Assembly: GCA_016182605.1 (NCBI GenBank)
Contig: JACPGE010000122.1
Location: forward strand, 159,925 to 223,924
Direction: 5' to 3'
Origin: Candidatus Hydrogenedentota bacterium
Lineage (GTDB): Bacteria > Hydrogenedentota > Hydrogenedentia > Hydrogenedentales > JAEUWI01
Length of the DNA stretch: 64,000 bases
The notes under the pieces were generated by a model that worked only from the letters and a program-made list of their open reading frames with translations, made no database searches and was not told where the DNA came from. Of the stretch, positions 54,318 through 63,548 are shown in pieces. Position numbers and translations under genes: made by a program. How positions within the stretch are numbered: position 1 is the stretch's first letter; each line of letters begins with the position of its first letter.

Positions 54318-55362
54318 GCTGTTTCTTTCTCTGTCCGAAAATGCGCGGCTGGGTCCACTGGTCAATCAGGGGCGTCAAGGCGTTTCCGAGCAAGATGGCA
54401 TACATCACGCCATCGGGGAGTCCGCCTTTCAGGCGAATCACAACGGTCACCAACCCGATCACGGCGCCGTAGATCCATACTCCCAACGGTGTCACCGGCG
54501 AGCCGACCATGTCGGTGGCCATGAAGATAGCGCCGAGCATGAGACCACCGGAGAACATCATGAAGGCGGGCGAGGGATAGATGCCTGGATTGAGAACGTA
54601 GAATGCCAAACTTGTGATGAAGGCCGTGCCCAGCACCGCTGTGGGAATGCGCCAGTCCATCAGGCCCTGCCAGATCAGAAAGATGCCACAGACCAGAATG
54701 AGCAGCGCGGAGGTTTCCCCGATGGAACCCGCGGTCGTGCCCAGAAAGAGATCACCAATATCCGTGCCGATATGGCTGAATTTTTGCAGCGAGAGCGGGG
54801 TTGCGCCGGTGAAGCCATCGACCCCCGCAGCGGCAATCCAGGCATCGACGGAAGCAGGGCGGCTGAAGGGCCAGGCGAAGGTGGACGGGACAAAGCTGGT
54901 GAAGCGCTGCGGCGCGCCGGCGGGTGTCCAAGTTGTGATGGCCACGGGAAAGGCCGCTTGCAGGAAGGCGCGGCCGACGAGAGCGGGATTGAAGAGGTTG
55001 AAGCCAATGCCGCCGAAGAGCGCCTTGCCCAGGGCAATCGATACCACACCACCCACGGCCCCCATCCAGAGAGGCAGGCCTGGCGGCAGGGTCAGGGCAA
55101 GCAGCAGGCCCGTAATGAGCGCACTGCAATCGCCCAGGGTCGAAGGCTTTCCAGCCGCCCAGCACACGACGCGCTCCGTGAGCAGGCAACTCAGGGTAGT
55201 CGTGACGATCAGGGCGAGCGCGCTCCATCCGAACTGGTAAACGCCGAATAAACATACGGGAACGATCGAGTAGACCACATGCAGCATGATGCTGCTCACG
55301 TTGACTTTGGTGTGCAGGTGCGGCGAGACTTGAAGTTCGAGGATGGAGCCGTGCGCCGTCAT
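54310..55362 (-). CDS. rnfD: Rnf complex subunit RnfD (FMN-binding)
   Basis: A 350-residue membrane subunit with about nine helices and covalent FMN. The FMN site is the FTGATPLS segment (about residues 186-193), with Thr expected to hold the phosphate. It opens with VSPHLHTKVNVSSIMLHVVYS and includes GGIGFNLFNPALVGRAFL. It overlaps rnfC by ATGA and rnfG by eight bases. The residues of the ion path cannot be judged by eye, so Na+ or H+ pumping is open. Confidence 0.93.
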   Translation of the reverse strand: MTAHGSILELQVSPHLHTKVNVSSIMLHVVYSIVPVCLFGVYQFGWSALALIVTTTLSCLLTERVVCWAAGKPSTLGDCSALITGLLLALTLPPGLPLWMGAVGGVVSIALGKALFGGIGFNLFNPALVGRAFLQAAFPVAITTWTPAGAPQRFTSFVPSTFAWPFSRPASVDAWIAAAGVDGFTGATPLSLQKFSHIGTDIGDLFLGTTAGSIGETSALLILVCGIFLIWQGLMDWRIPTAVLGTAFITSLAFYVLNPGIYPSPAFMMFSGGLMLGAIFMATDMVGSPVTPLGVWIYGAVIGLVTVVIRLKGGLPDGVMYAILLGNALTPLIDQWTQPRIFGQRKKQHV

Positions 55363-56702
55363 GCCTGGGCCTTTCTCTCGCGAACGATCTGCTTGGCCAC
55401 GCGGAACTGCTGCACCAGCGGAATCTCAGCGGGGCACACGTAGGTGCAGCAACCGCATTCGAAGCAATCCAGGAGGTGGTATTGCCGATCCATTGCGTCG
55501 TAGCGCCGTTTGCGGGCGAGTTGCCCGAGAAAGCACGGGTTCAGATGAATCGGACACGCGTTCACGCATGCGCCGCACTTGATGCACGGGATAGCCGAAC
55601 CATTGTTTTCCGGCACGGCCTGCGGCAGTACGAGAATACCGGAAACGCCTTTGGTCACCGGTGTGTCCCAGGATGCAATGGTGGGGCCCATCATCGGCCC
55701 GCCAAAAATAACGCGCGGGTTGCCTTCCCTCAGCCCGGTGAAGCGCAGGACGTCCCGGATGGGCGTCCCCAAGGGAACCAGGTAATTGCCCGGCCGTTCG
55801 ATGCCTTCGCCGGTCACCGTCATGATGCGTTCAATCAGGCCCTGATGAATGGGGAGGAGTTCGCCAATCTGTGCGAGGGTGGCCACGTTGAAGACGGCGG
55901 CGCCCACCTCCACCGGAAGCCCGCCCGCGGGCACTTCCCGGTTCAACAAGGATTTGATGAGCATTTTTTCGGCGCCCTGCGGATACTTGCTCTCCACAAC
56001 GCAGACTTCCACACCGTCTTCGGGGCGTATGACGGACCTTAAGGCCGCCACCGCGTCGGGCTTGTTGGCCTCGATCCCGATGATCGCCCGCTCCGCGCCC
56101 AGTGCTTTGCGAATGATCGCCAGGCCCTTGAGCACGGCGCCAGGCTGCTCCAGCATCAGGCGGTGGTCCGTCGTGAGGTAGGGTTCGCATTCGCAGCCGT
56201 TGACGATGATGGTGTCGATGTGCTTGCCTTCTGGCACGCGCAGCTTCACGTGGGTCGGAAAGGCGGCGCCGCCCAGGCCCACCACGCCCGATTCCTGCAC
56301 GGCAAGAATCAATTCCGCGGGGGACATGGCGTCGATATCCTGGGGGGCTCCATACAGCACCGCCTGATCGGAACTGGGGTAGACATCGATCGCGATGGCG
56401 CGCACCAGCCGGCCACGCGGCGAGGGCACCGCCTCGAAGGAGCGCACCCGCCCTGTCGCGGGCGCGTGCATCGGGACCGACACGAAGCCATCGGCTTCCG
56501 CAATCGGCTCGCCGCGCACTACTTCCTGACCCGGGCGGACGATGGGCTTTGCCGGAGCGCCGGTATGCTGGGACAGCGGCACGTACAGCACCTCCGGAAA
56601 GGGCAGGCGCACCACAGGCCGTTTGGCCGTGAGTTCCTTGTGCTCCGGAGGGTGCAGACCATGGGAAAAGGTCCGCCGCCACTGATTCAACAAACCCAGC
56701 AT
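55359..56702 (-). CDS. rnfC: Rnf complex subunit RnfC
   Basis: A 447-residue soluble subunit that takes up NADH. It has a flavin and NADH domain with GLGGAAFPTHVKL (about residues 139-151), the glycine-rich VNGCECEPYLTTDHRL, and two 4Fe-4S motifs at the C-terminus: CIKCGACVNACPIHLNPC (about 361-378) and CFECGCCTYVCPAEIP (about 401-416). The start is the ATG at 56702; a TTG at 56735 just after nifJ is less likely. It follows the PFOR gene by 33 bp. Confidence 0.93.
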   Translation of the reverse strand: MLGLLNQWRRTFSHGLHPPEHKELTAKRPVVRLPFPEVLYVPLSQHTGAPAKPIVRPGQEVVRGEPIAEADGFVSVPMHAPATGRVRSFEAVPSPRGRLVRAIAIDVYPSSDQAVLYGAPQDIDAMSPAELILAVQESGVVGLGGAAFPTHVKLRVPEGKHIDTIIVNGCECEPYLTTDHRLMLEQPGAVLKGLAIIRKALGAERAIIGIEANKPDAVAALRSVIRPEDGVEVCVVESKYPQGAEKMLIKSLLNREVPAGGLPVEVGAAVFNVATLAQIGELLPIHQGLIERIMTVTGEGIERPGNYLVPLGTPIRDVLRFTGLREGNPRVIFGGPMMGPTIASWDTPVTKGVSGILVLPQAVPENNGSAIPCIKCGACVNACPIHLNPCFLGQLARKRRYDAMDRQYHLLDCFECGCCTYVCPAEIPLVQQFRVAKQIVRERKAQA

Positions 56703-56735
56703 GAGTTCATCTTTCCAACGGCATGCGCGCCGCAA

Positions 56736-59700
56736 TTAACTGTACTTCTTGGCCCGCTTCAAGAGCTTGTCGAGGTCCTTCTCGGCGGGATTCGCCGGGG
56801 TACCCGGATGAATGACCTGCGCGGTGCACTTTTCCGCCGCACGCACCAGATCCTTGAAGGGTCCGCCCTTGGGATCTTTCACGTAGGCTTTTTTCTGCTC
56901 ATTGTAGGCGAAGATTTTCGGATTGATCTGAATGCACTCATCGCAGGCCGTGCACTGCGTGGAGTCAATGTGCGCCGGGGTAAAGCCGCCACTGCTTGCG
57001 CCGTTGGAACCCTCTGGAGAGGCGGGCGCCAGGTTGGGTGCGGCAGTAGCCACGACAGAGATTGCTGCGGCCATGGCGCCTCCATTCCCACCTGCAAGCT
57101 GCAGGAGTTGTGCTGCGAGATTCTGTGCCATCTCTGCGCGCACGCCCGCGGCGATCGATTCGCGATCCGGCAGTTCCGGCGGCAGTCCGATGGCCCGAAG
57201 CATTTTCCAGAAGTCGTTGCGGTCCTTGGCTGCTTTAACAATGGGCTCTGCGGGAATGGCGCGCACCAGTTCGTTCTTCTTTCCCAGCACCCAGATGTAC
57301 GGGAAGAGTCCTTCGCGATCGCCTTCCGCGAGGAGCAGGTATTCGGCCAGCGGAATCATATTTTCATTCCAGGTATCGCGCGGCGCCTTGCGGAACTGCT
57401 TGCGGAAACGGCCTTCGGTAACCGCGAAATCGGCAAAGGTGAAGAGCATCTGCAGCGAGGCTGGCTTGCCCTCGTCGTCCGTGTACTTAAGCGTGTAGGA
57501 GGGCCAATCGGCCTCCATTTCCGGGTTCCCGCTCAGGTCAAAGCATTCCTGCGGCGTGATGCCGCGATCCGGATTGTACTTGAAGAGCGGGTAGGCCCGG
57601 GATTCCACCGCGAGCTTGCTCTGGAGGTCGGCCAGGTCGTCGCCGATGCCGTGTTCGGGCATGCATGGGGCATAGACGTTGAAGAGGGCGGGACGCCGCG
57701 TGTTCAGGCCGTCGATGAAGCCTTCGAGCAGGTGGGTCACGTTTGAGATGCTTCCCTGCATGCAGTAGGTGGTGCGGTGGGCCATGGCGATGAGGCCGAT
57801 TTCCTTGCGGATTTCTTCCTTGCCCTGGAAGGCCTTGCCGAACTGCGCCATGTCCGATACCTGGCCGGTGAAGCCGGAGGTACAGGCCTGGCCGCCGGTG
57901 TTGGAGTAGACTTGCGTGTCGAGAATCATGACCTTGATCGGTTTTCCCGACATCATCATGCGCGAGAGGTTCTGGAAGCCGATGTCGTACATTGCGCCGT
58001 CGCCGCCGACCGATACCACGGGCGGGCAGAGCAGGTATTCTTCGTTGGAGAAGTGGCGCCAGTTAAAGTAGACCAGCGTCTTGTCATACTCCTGCCAGGG
58101 CAGGCGATCTTCGAGGGCCAGTTCCGCCAGTCGGATGGCGCGGAAACCGCCGGCCATCTTGGACATGTGCCCCTCGAAGATACCCATCGCCATGCTTGGC
58201 GAGTCCTGGAACAAGTGATTGGTCCATGGGAACGGATAGGGATTGAAGGGGTAGGTCGAGGCCCAGACCGAAGTGCAGCCGGTCGAATTGATCATGCCCA
58301 TGCTGGAACGGCCCTTGTGGGTCAGGCCGGAGGTGTACTTCCAGTGCAACTGCTTCAACTCGGCCATCAGCGTGGTGACCCACTTCAGCCAACCAGGATC
58401 CAAGGGCTGCTGCGCGTGTTGCGTGTCCAGACTTTCCGAGAGACGCCCGAGTGTGAGGTCTTTGCCGTAGGCATCGTCGATCGCAAGTTGCAGCGCATCC
58501 GGGTCGCTCAGGTCCACCGTGCTGGCCAGTTTCAGGCGCACGTGCTGTTCCAGACGCGCGATCAGGTCTTCTATCTTGCGCAACTGCTGTTTCACCCGCG
58601 GCTGCATGAGCGCCTCCACCGTGGCGGTGAAGAGGTGCAGGAGCGTCTTCTCTCCACAGCCCAGGCAGGCGCCGTCGCCGCCGGTCATCATGAAGTAGGC
58701 TTTTTTGTCCAGGAGGAGGGTTTCCAGCGCGCCAATCTTTTCGTCCAAGTCCTCGATGCGGATAAATTCCTGCGAGGTGGTGGGCAGCGCGCGCCAGAAT
58801 TCCCAGTCGTCCCGTAGCGTTTGAAGGCTCTCTTCGGTCTGGGGCACCGGAACCAGGGCATTGTCTTCGCAGACGCGCACGCACTCCATGCAACCCTTGC
58901 AGGCGAAGGGGTTCACGGTGATGGACAGGAGGCCGCCGCTGCCGGGCTGGTTCTTTTCCTTCTGGGTGAAGTAGGGCTTGGTGACGGAGAACTGGAAGCC
59001 GCCGAGCGCTTCGCGCAGCCAGCCGATTTCTTCCGTAAGCTGGCTCTTGTCGCCCTGCGGAAGGGGACTCACGGCAATCACGTCGTCAAGACACTCGACA
59101 ATAATCGTTTGAACCTTTGCCGTTTCGCCTTCGGTGTTCAGGCGTCCGCGCAGGCGGTTTTCAGCCGCGATCACGGCCTTGCGCAGGTGTTTTGTGACAC
59201 CGTGCTGCTGCTCCGCAGCCTTGATGGCCGTATCGAAGATTTCCTTGATGGTGTGGACCAGACCGGGAATCGCGCTGTCCGGGCAGACGGTATAACAGGA
59301 GCCGCACGCGGTGCAGTTTTCCGGAATCCAATGCGGATGGTCAAAGCGGATTTGGCTCATGTCGCGGAAGACGCCCGTGCAGGCGGGCACCACGCTGAGC
59401 CCGATGAAGGGATCCACCAGGTTGTCGTTGCCGCGGCCGGTAAGATAGAACTCGCCGGTCTGTTCCCAGAAGCGGTGAATGTCGCTGCCGGCGCTGTCGC
59501 TTTTGGGGATGTCGCGCATCATTACGGGGAGGAGGGGCTTCTGCTTGAGCACCACTTCCGTTTCCGTGCCGAGCACCTTGCTGGTGACCTCGACGACGTT
59601 GTCGAAACCGCGCGTCACGACGCGCACGTTGTCTTCCACCACCCGTGCCCCCTTGCCGCCAAACTTGTGCTGCAACTGTTTCCGGATGGCTTCGAAGAGG

Positions 59701-61673
59701 GACTCTTCCGTCAAACCCTGGGCCGCCATAACGGGAGAGGCCTTAAAGAAGGCCCCCTGAAAGGCGTTGCCTTGCATGCGGAACTGCAACTCGGGATCGG
59801 CCGCTTCCTCGCGGGCAATCTTGAAGGCATCGAGGTAGTAGAAGCGGATATGATGGTCAATGATGATCTTCTGGTACAGCTTCGGAATGCTTTTCCAGAC
59901 GGCGTCCGGGCTTTCCAGGTCGGACTGAATGATGAAGACGCCGCCGTCTTTCAGGCCGGCGAGGGCGTTGCTGTGATTGAAGACGTTGGGATCGGGCGAG
60001 AGGACCACATCGACGTAGAAGTACTCGCAGTTGATCCGGATGGGTTCCGGGGCCGCGGAGAGGTAGTAGGTGGTGGGCTGGCCCTTTTTCTCGGAGCCGT
60101 ACTTGGGATTCGCCTTGATGTGGTAGCCGAGCAGGTCGAAGAGCGTCATGGCGAGGTTCTTGCCCGTCGTGATGGCGCCCCATCCGCCGACGGAGTGAAA
60201 GCGCACGGCCAGGCTGCCCTTCGGCATGAGGTTGGGATTCTCGCTGCCGCGAATCGCCAGCGCGCGAATGTCTGGATAGGCCGCTTCGATGGCCTGCTGC
60301 TGAATTTCCTGCTTGGGCGTGTAGGCCTTGTCCCGCAGGAAATCCACGGACAGATAGAAGAACTTTTGCTGCTTGCCGCCGGGGAGCATGTTTTCGACTG
60401 CCGCTATGAGCCCTTCGGGCTGCAAGTCGCGGCTGCCGAGACCGAAGGAGCCCGAGTAGAGCATCGGGGCGTCGGTCATCGTTTTGTACGAGGCGATCTC
60501 GGGATAGGGGACGTCGCCCTTGCCGGACATGCCGTTTTCGAGGGCCTTGCTCATGGCGGTGCGCACTTCGCGCATGAGAGGGAGGTCGGCCGCCAGGGGC
60601 TGGTCCGTGCGCTCGAGCACGACCACGCCCTTGCGGCCCTGCAGGATTTTGCTCAGGAGGTCGGAGGGGAAGGGGCGGAACATGATGAGGTTGACGACGC
60701 CGACCTTAAGCTTGCGCGTTTCGCGCAGGTAGTCCGCCACCGCCTCGGCGGAGCTAACCACACTCCCCTGTCCGAAGATCAGGTATTCCGCATCGTCGCA
60801 GCGGTAGGTGTTAACGCGCGCGTAGGGGCGCCCGGTGAGCGCGGAGAATTCCGCCATGCACTGATCGGTAAGCGCCTGTATGTGTTCAAAGAAGAACGGC
60901 CGCTGGGCGGCCACGCTCTGCATGTAGGCGTCCTGGTTTTGCACGGTGCCGACCTGCATCGGGTTGTCCACGGTCCACAGTTCGGGGATGCGGCGGCGCG
61001 TGTCGCCGAACATCATTTTTTGCGCGGGCGTCGGCGTCACGATGATGTCGTCTGGCCGCCCGAGGAATTCCGCGATCAGCTCGCGCTCTGGGAGCAGGAT
61101 CGATTCGATGAGGTGCGTTGTGAGGAAGCCGTCTTGCGCCACGATCCCGGGGGTAAGCGCGAGTTCGGCGATTTTGTGTGCGATGATGTTCAGGTCGCAG
61201 ACTTCCTGGGCGCTCTTCCCGAAGACCTGGAAGAAGCCCGTGTCGTCCACGGCATGGTAGTCGTCGTGGCCGGCGTGCACGTTCAAGCTCGACTTGGTCA
61301 TGGCGCGGCAGCCCATGTTCAAGACATAGGTCAGGCGTTTGCCCACGGCGGCATAGAGCGATTCGTGCATGTAGGCGATGCCCTGCCCGGAGGAGAAGTT
61401 GGTCGCGCGCAGCCCGGTCATGGAGAGACCGGCGGTCACCGCGGCCGCAGCGTGCTCGCCTTCCGGTTCGATGAAGATGAGGGGGCGGTTAGAAATGTTG
61501 ATGTGCCCCTTTGCGGTCTCCTCAGCCCAGTATTCGCCCATCTGGGTGGAGGGCGTGATCGGATAGGCGCCGGCGGCATCACTGGACTCCCGCTCACACA
61601 TTATGACCGCGCTGTTTCCGTCCATGGCCTGGCGGACGCCAGGATACTTGGCTGTTGTCGTCGCTTTATTCAT
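56736..61673 (-). CDS. nifJ: very large pyruvate:ferredoxin oxidoreductase (NifJ-like) with extra ferredoxin domain
   Basis: A 1645-residue enzyme, about 450 residues longer than typical NifJ (near 1,170-1,200). It oxidises pyruvate to acetyl-CoA and CO2 and reduces ferredoxin. Order: alpha-type domain with AYPITPSTQMGEYW (about residue 39), gamma domain with RFHSVGGWGAITTGK (about 496), first 4Fe-4S motif CTACGSCYTVCP (about 786), a 120-residue spacer, second motif CKGCMECVRVCE (about 924), TPP domain with GDGACLGCGEKT (about 1000) and GGDGAMYDIGFQNLSR (about 1222), then a flexible Ala/Gly linker and a C-terminal ferredoxin CTACDECIQINP (about 1574). It lies between rnfB and rnfC, so ferredoxin could be handed over directly. 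A different 2-oxoacid substrate is possible. Confidence 0.92.
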   Translation of the reverse strand: MNKATTTAKYPGVRQAMDGNSAVIMCERESSDAAGAYPITPSTQMGEYWAEETAKGHINISNRPLIFIEPEGEHAAAAVTAGLSMTGLRATNFSSGQGIAYMHESLYAAVGKRLTYVLNMGCRAMTKSSLNVHAGHDDYHAVDDTGFFQVFGKSAQEVCDLNIIAHKIAELALTPGIVAQDGFLTTHLIESILLPERELIAEFLGRPDDIIVTPTPAQKMMFGDTRRRIPELWTVDNPMQVGTVQNQDAYMQSVAAQRPFFFEHIQALTDQCMAEFSALTGRPYARVNTYRCDDAEYLIFGQGSVVSSAEAVADYLRETRKLKVGVVNLIMFRPFPSDLLSKILQGRKGVVVLERTDQPLAADLPLMREVRTAMSKALENGMSGKGDVPYPEIASYKTMTDAPMLYSGSFGLGSRDLQPEGLIAAVENMLPGGKQQKFFYLSVDFLRDKAYTPKQEIQQQAIEAAYPDIRALAIRGSENPNLMPKGSLAVRFHSVGGWGAITTGKNLAMTLFDLLGYHIKANPKYGSEKKGQPTTYYLSAAPEPIRINCEYFYVDVVLSPDPNVFNHSNALAGLKDGGVFIIQSDLESPDAVWKSIPKLYQKIIIDHHIRFYYLDAFKIAREEAADPELQFRMQGNAFQGAFFKASPVMAAQGLTEESLFEAIRKQLQHKFGGKGARVVEDNVRVVTRGFDNVVEVTSKVLGTETEVVLKQKPLLPVMMRDIPKSDSAGSDIHRFWEQTGEFYLTGRGNDNLVDPFIGLSVVPACTGVFRDMSQIRFDHPHWIPENCTACGSCYTVCPDSAIPGLVHTIKEIFDTAIKAAEQQHGVTKHLRKAVIAAENRLRGRLNTEGETAKVQTIIVECLDDVIAVSPLPQGDKSQLTEEIGWLREALGGFQFSVTKPYFTQKEKNQPGSGGLLSITVNPFACKGCMECVRVCEDNALVPVPQTEESLQTLRDDWEFWRALPTTSQEFIRIEDLDEKIGALETLLLDKKAYFMMTGGDGACLGCGEKTLLHLFTATVEALMQPRVKQQLRKIEDLIARLEQHVRLKLASTVDLSDPDALQLAIDDAYGKDLTLGRLSESLDTQHAQQPLDPGWLKWVTTLMAELKQLHWKYTSGLTHKGRSSMGMINSTGCTSVWASTYPFNPYPFPWTNHLFQDSPSMAMGIFEGHMSKMAGGFRAIRLAELALEDRLPWQEYDKTLVYFNWRHFSNEEYLLCPPVVSVGGDGAMYDIGFQNLSRMMMSGKPIKVMILDTQVYSNTGGQACTSGFTGQVSDMAQFGKAFQGKEEIRKEIGLIAMAHRTTYCMQGSISNVTHLLEGFIDGLNTRRPALFNVYAPCMPEHGIGDDLADLQSKLAVESRAYPLFKYNPDRGITPQECFDLSGNPEMEADWPSYTLKYTDDEGKPASLQMLFTFADFAVTEGRFRKQFRKAPRDTWNENMIPLAEYLLLAEGDREGLFPYIWVLGKKNELVRAIPAEPIVKAAKDRNDFWKMLRAIGLPPELPDRESIAAGVRAEMAQNLAAQLLQLAGGNGGAMAAAISVVATAAPNLAPASPEGSNGASSGGFTPAHIDSTQCTACDECIQINPKIFAYNEQKKAYVKDPKGGPFKDLVRAAEKCTAQVIHPGTPANPAEKDLDKLLKRAKKYS

Positions 61674-61706
61674 GGCAGGCACCCTACGTAAGTTTTTGCT
61701 TGCACT

Positions 61707-62588
61707 TTAACGCTTTGCTTCTGAAACTACGGGCAACGGCGACTGCCGGATTACCGGCATCGCCGCCGCGCCCTTTTCCACCACGCCTTGTTCCGAAATC
61801 CAGACTATGGACCCTGTGGGACAACGTTGGATGATCTCCTTCGTCAGGTCCCTTCCCCGGCCATAATCCACCACCGGCAAGTTGTTGATCATGACGACTG
61901 CCCCCTCGGGCGCGTCGGCCGCGCAGCGCCCGCAGGCGGTGCAGGCCACGGCGCATTCCGCCAAGGCGGCATCTCCCTCGGCCAGACTTTTACAGGACAC
62001 CCAGAGCTGGTGTGTGACGGAATGTATGGAGAAGAGCCCTTTCGGGCAGACCGCCACACAATCCCCGCATGCTGTGCATTTTTCTTCGTCCACCACCGGC
62101 AGTCCATGCTGATTCATGGTAATCGCGCCAAAAGTGCAGACCTCGGCACAGTCCCCCATGCCGAGACAAGCCCAGGAGCAACCTTTTCCCCCGCCAGATA
62201 CGAGCGCAGCACCACGGCAGCTCTGAGAGCCACTGTAAGAGGCGCGATTCCAGGCCACATTGCTTCCCCCAGCACAGGCCAGACGCGCCACACGTTTCAC
62301 CGCCGTTCCGGCGGCTACCCCCAAATACGCTGCGATTGCCTTCACCCCGGCTGGGGCGCTCACCGTGCATTGAACAGGGGTGGCCTGCGCCTGGACCACC
62401 GCTTCGGCGAAGGCCCGGCATCCCGGCTGTCCACAGGTGCCGCAGTTGGCGCCCGGCAAGAGGGCTTCCACGTCATCGATCCGCGGATCTTCTTTCACGT
62501 AGAAGCGCCGGTTTGCCGTGGCCAGACCGAGCGAGAGCAACCCGCCAAGCAGGGCCATAAATATTGTCGCTGTGAGCATTTCCGGCAT
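61707..62588 (-). CDS. rnfB: Rnf complex subunit RnfB
   Basis: A 293-residue subunit with one membrane helix (about residues 4-24) that takes electrons from ferredoxin. The first Fe-S site is ALLPGANCGTCGQPGC (about residues 41-56), followed by CLGMGDCAEVCTFGAI, CTACGDCVAVCPKGLF and CTACGRCAADAPEG. In the last motif the fourth Cys is Ala, and a distant RCPTGS Cys may replace it. The ATG at 62588 with AAGGT upstream is preferred; the frame opens to 62714. It is the first gene of the nine-gene operon. Confidence 0.88.
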   Translation of the reverse strand: MPEMLTATIFMALLGGLLSLGLATANRRFYVKEDPRIDDVEALLPGANCGTCGQPGCRAFAEAVVQAQATPVQCTVSAPAGVKAIAAYLGVAAGTAVKRVARLACAGGSNVAWNRASYSGSQSCRGAALVSGGGKGCSWACLGMGDCAEVCTFGAITMNQHGLPVVDEEKCTACGDCVAVCPKGLFSIHSVTHQLWVSCKSLAEGDAALAECAVACTACGRCAADAPEGAVVMINNLPVVDYGRGRDLTKEIIQRCPTGSIVWISEQGVVEKGAAAMPVIRQSPLPVVSEAKR

Positions 62589-62746
62589 CGCACATACCTT
62601 GTGACAGGTGCCACCATGGCACATGCCCTCCATGCAGCGTTTGTGCAAGATGGGTGCCAAATGCGTTTTGAGCCGCAAATTTCCCAGAACAAGCCGAAAT
62701 AGCCGGTATTTCACGAACTTGTGCAGTGTGTAATGTGCTCAATCAT

Positions 62747-62780
62747 TGTTCATTCTGTGCTCTAGTGCGCAAATTGAACA
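62747..62780. promoter_or_regulatory. inverted repeat upstream of the rnf operon
   Basis: TGTTCA (62747-62752) and TGAACA (62775-62780) face each other across 22 bp, 160-190 bp upstream of the rnfB ATG. The direct repeat GTGCTC also occurs twice here (62735 and 62757). It could be a regulator site; I could not identify a factor. Confidence 0.3.
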
Positions 62781-62849
62781 CAAATAACTCTCGATTGTTG
62801 AATTCCACCGCACCCGGGGAACTTGGCCCGCAGTGGCATCTATAGTTCG

Positions 62850-63548
62850 TTAGCTCCGTCTGAGGTGCCGTCTGGGGTATTGGGAATCGTTCCACACTTT
62901 TCCCCAGTAGCAGGCGGGGGGCTTCGATGCGGAATGCCTACGCTCATCGAGCGAAGGCCTGCTTGGGCGGCGTGTCAGGAGGTAGCGCGCTGCTCGACGA
63001 GCGGCGTGATTGGGGTGAAGCGGCAGGGGGTGGCGCTGTGGAACCAGAAATACCCAGGACAACGCCGCGTTTTTGGACCATGCGGCATTGAACAACGTCA
63101 TGCCCTCCGAGGCCAGAAGATTTCTAACAAGCATGCCGACGATGGGTGTGGCCACACAAGCTGAGGCCAGTAGCGCCGGGATACGGGGCCTTCCCAATTC
63201 TACGCCTGCGTGGGACCAGGCAATTCCTGCGATCCCAAGCACCAGCGAACCGGTCAATAGCGTAGAGTCTCCGCTGCGTATGGTAAATATCAGGATGTAA
63301 GCCAGATAGACAGCAGTGGCCAATTCGATTATCCCATTTCTCATCCTCCTGCCTGGCGGATGCTGGGGCATCATCAACGCAACCATGCATGCGACACGAA
63401 GCATTACGGCAAAGGCGACATGCACGGAGAACACCGTGGCCGCGTGCCACGAAAGACTAACCAGCAACACCCTCGTGACAAGGAAGAAGGAAAGCACAAA
63501 GTCGAGCAGCCCCGAGATCATGCAAAGCAGCTTGAGGATCATTGCCAT
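62850..63548 (-). CDS. multi-pass membrane protein of unknown function
   Basis: A 232-residue protein with five or six membrane segments (ILKLLCMISGLLDFVLSFFLV, HAATVFSVHVAFAVMLRVACMVALMM, IELATAVYLAYILIF, LTGSLVLGIAGIAW, IPALLASACVATPIVG). The family is not recognised. The last 55 residues, basic and Arg-rich, are encoded by a dispersed repeat (62923-63009 and its flanks), so the original end of the protein has probably been replaced. The ATG at 63548 has AGGGGG six bases upstream. It points toward the rnf operon, which starts 260 bp further on. Confidence 0.65.
   Translation of the reverse strand: MAMILKLLCMISGLLDFVLSFFLVTRVLLVSLSWHAATVFSVHVAFAVMLRVACMVALMMPQHPPGRRMRNGIIELATAVYLAYILIFTIRSGDSTLLTGSLVLGIAGIAWSHAGVELGRPRIPALLASACVATPIVGMLVRNLLASEGMTLFNAAWSKNAALSWVFLVPQRHPLPLHPNHAARRAARYLLTRRPSRPSLDERRHSASKPPACYWGKVWNDSQYPRRHLRRS
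62923..63009 (+). repeat. dispersed hairpin repeat, copy 2
   Basis: Homologous to 28481-28567, with the same 28-base perfect block (62933-62960) and the same two potential hairpins. It lies inside the 3' end of the membrane-protein gene on the opposite strand. Confidence 0.75.

Noticed and set aside
58821..61691. 956-codon open frame on the plus strand opposite the PFOR gene
   Set aside because: It is a codon-bias shadow: exact antisense overlap with a certain gene, no domain, and His/Gly/Val-rich text typical of reversed GC-rich coding sequence.
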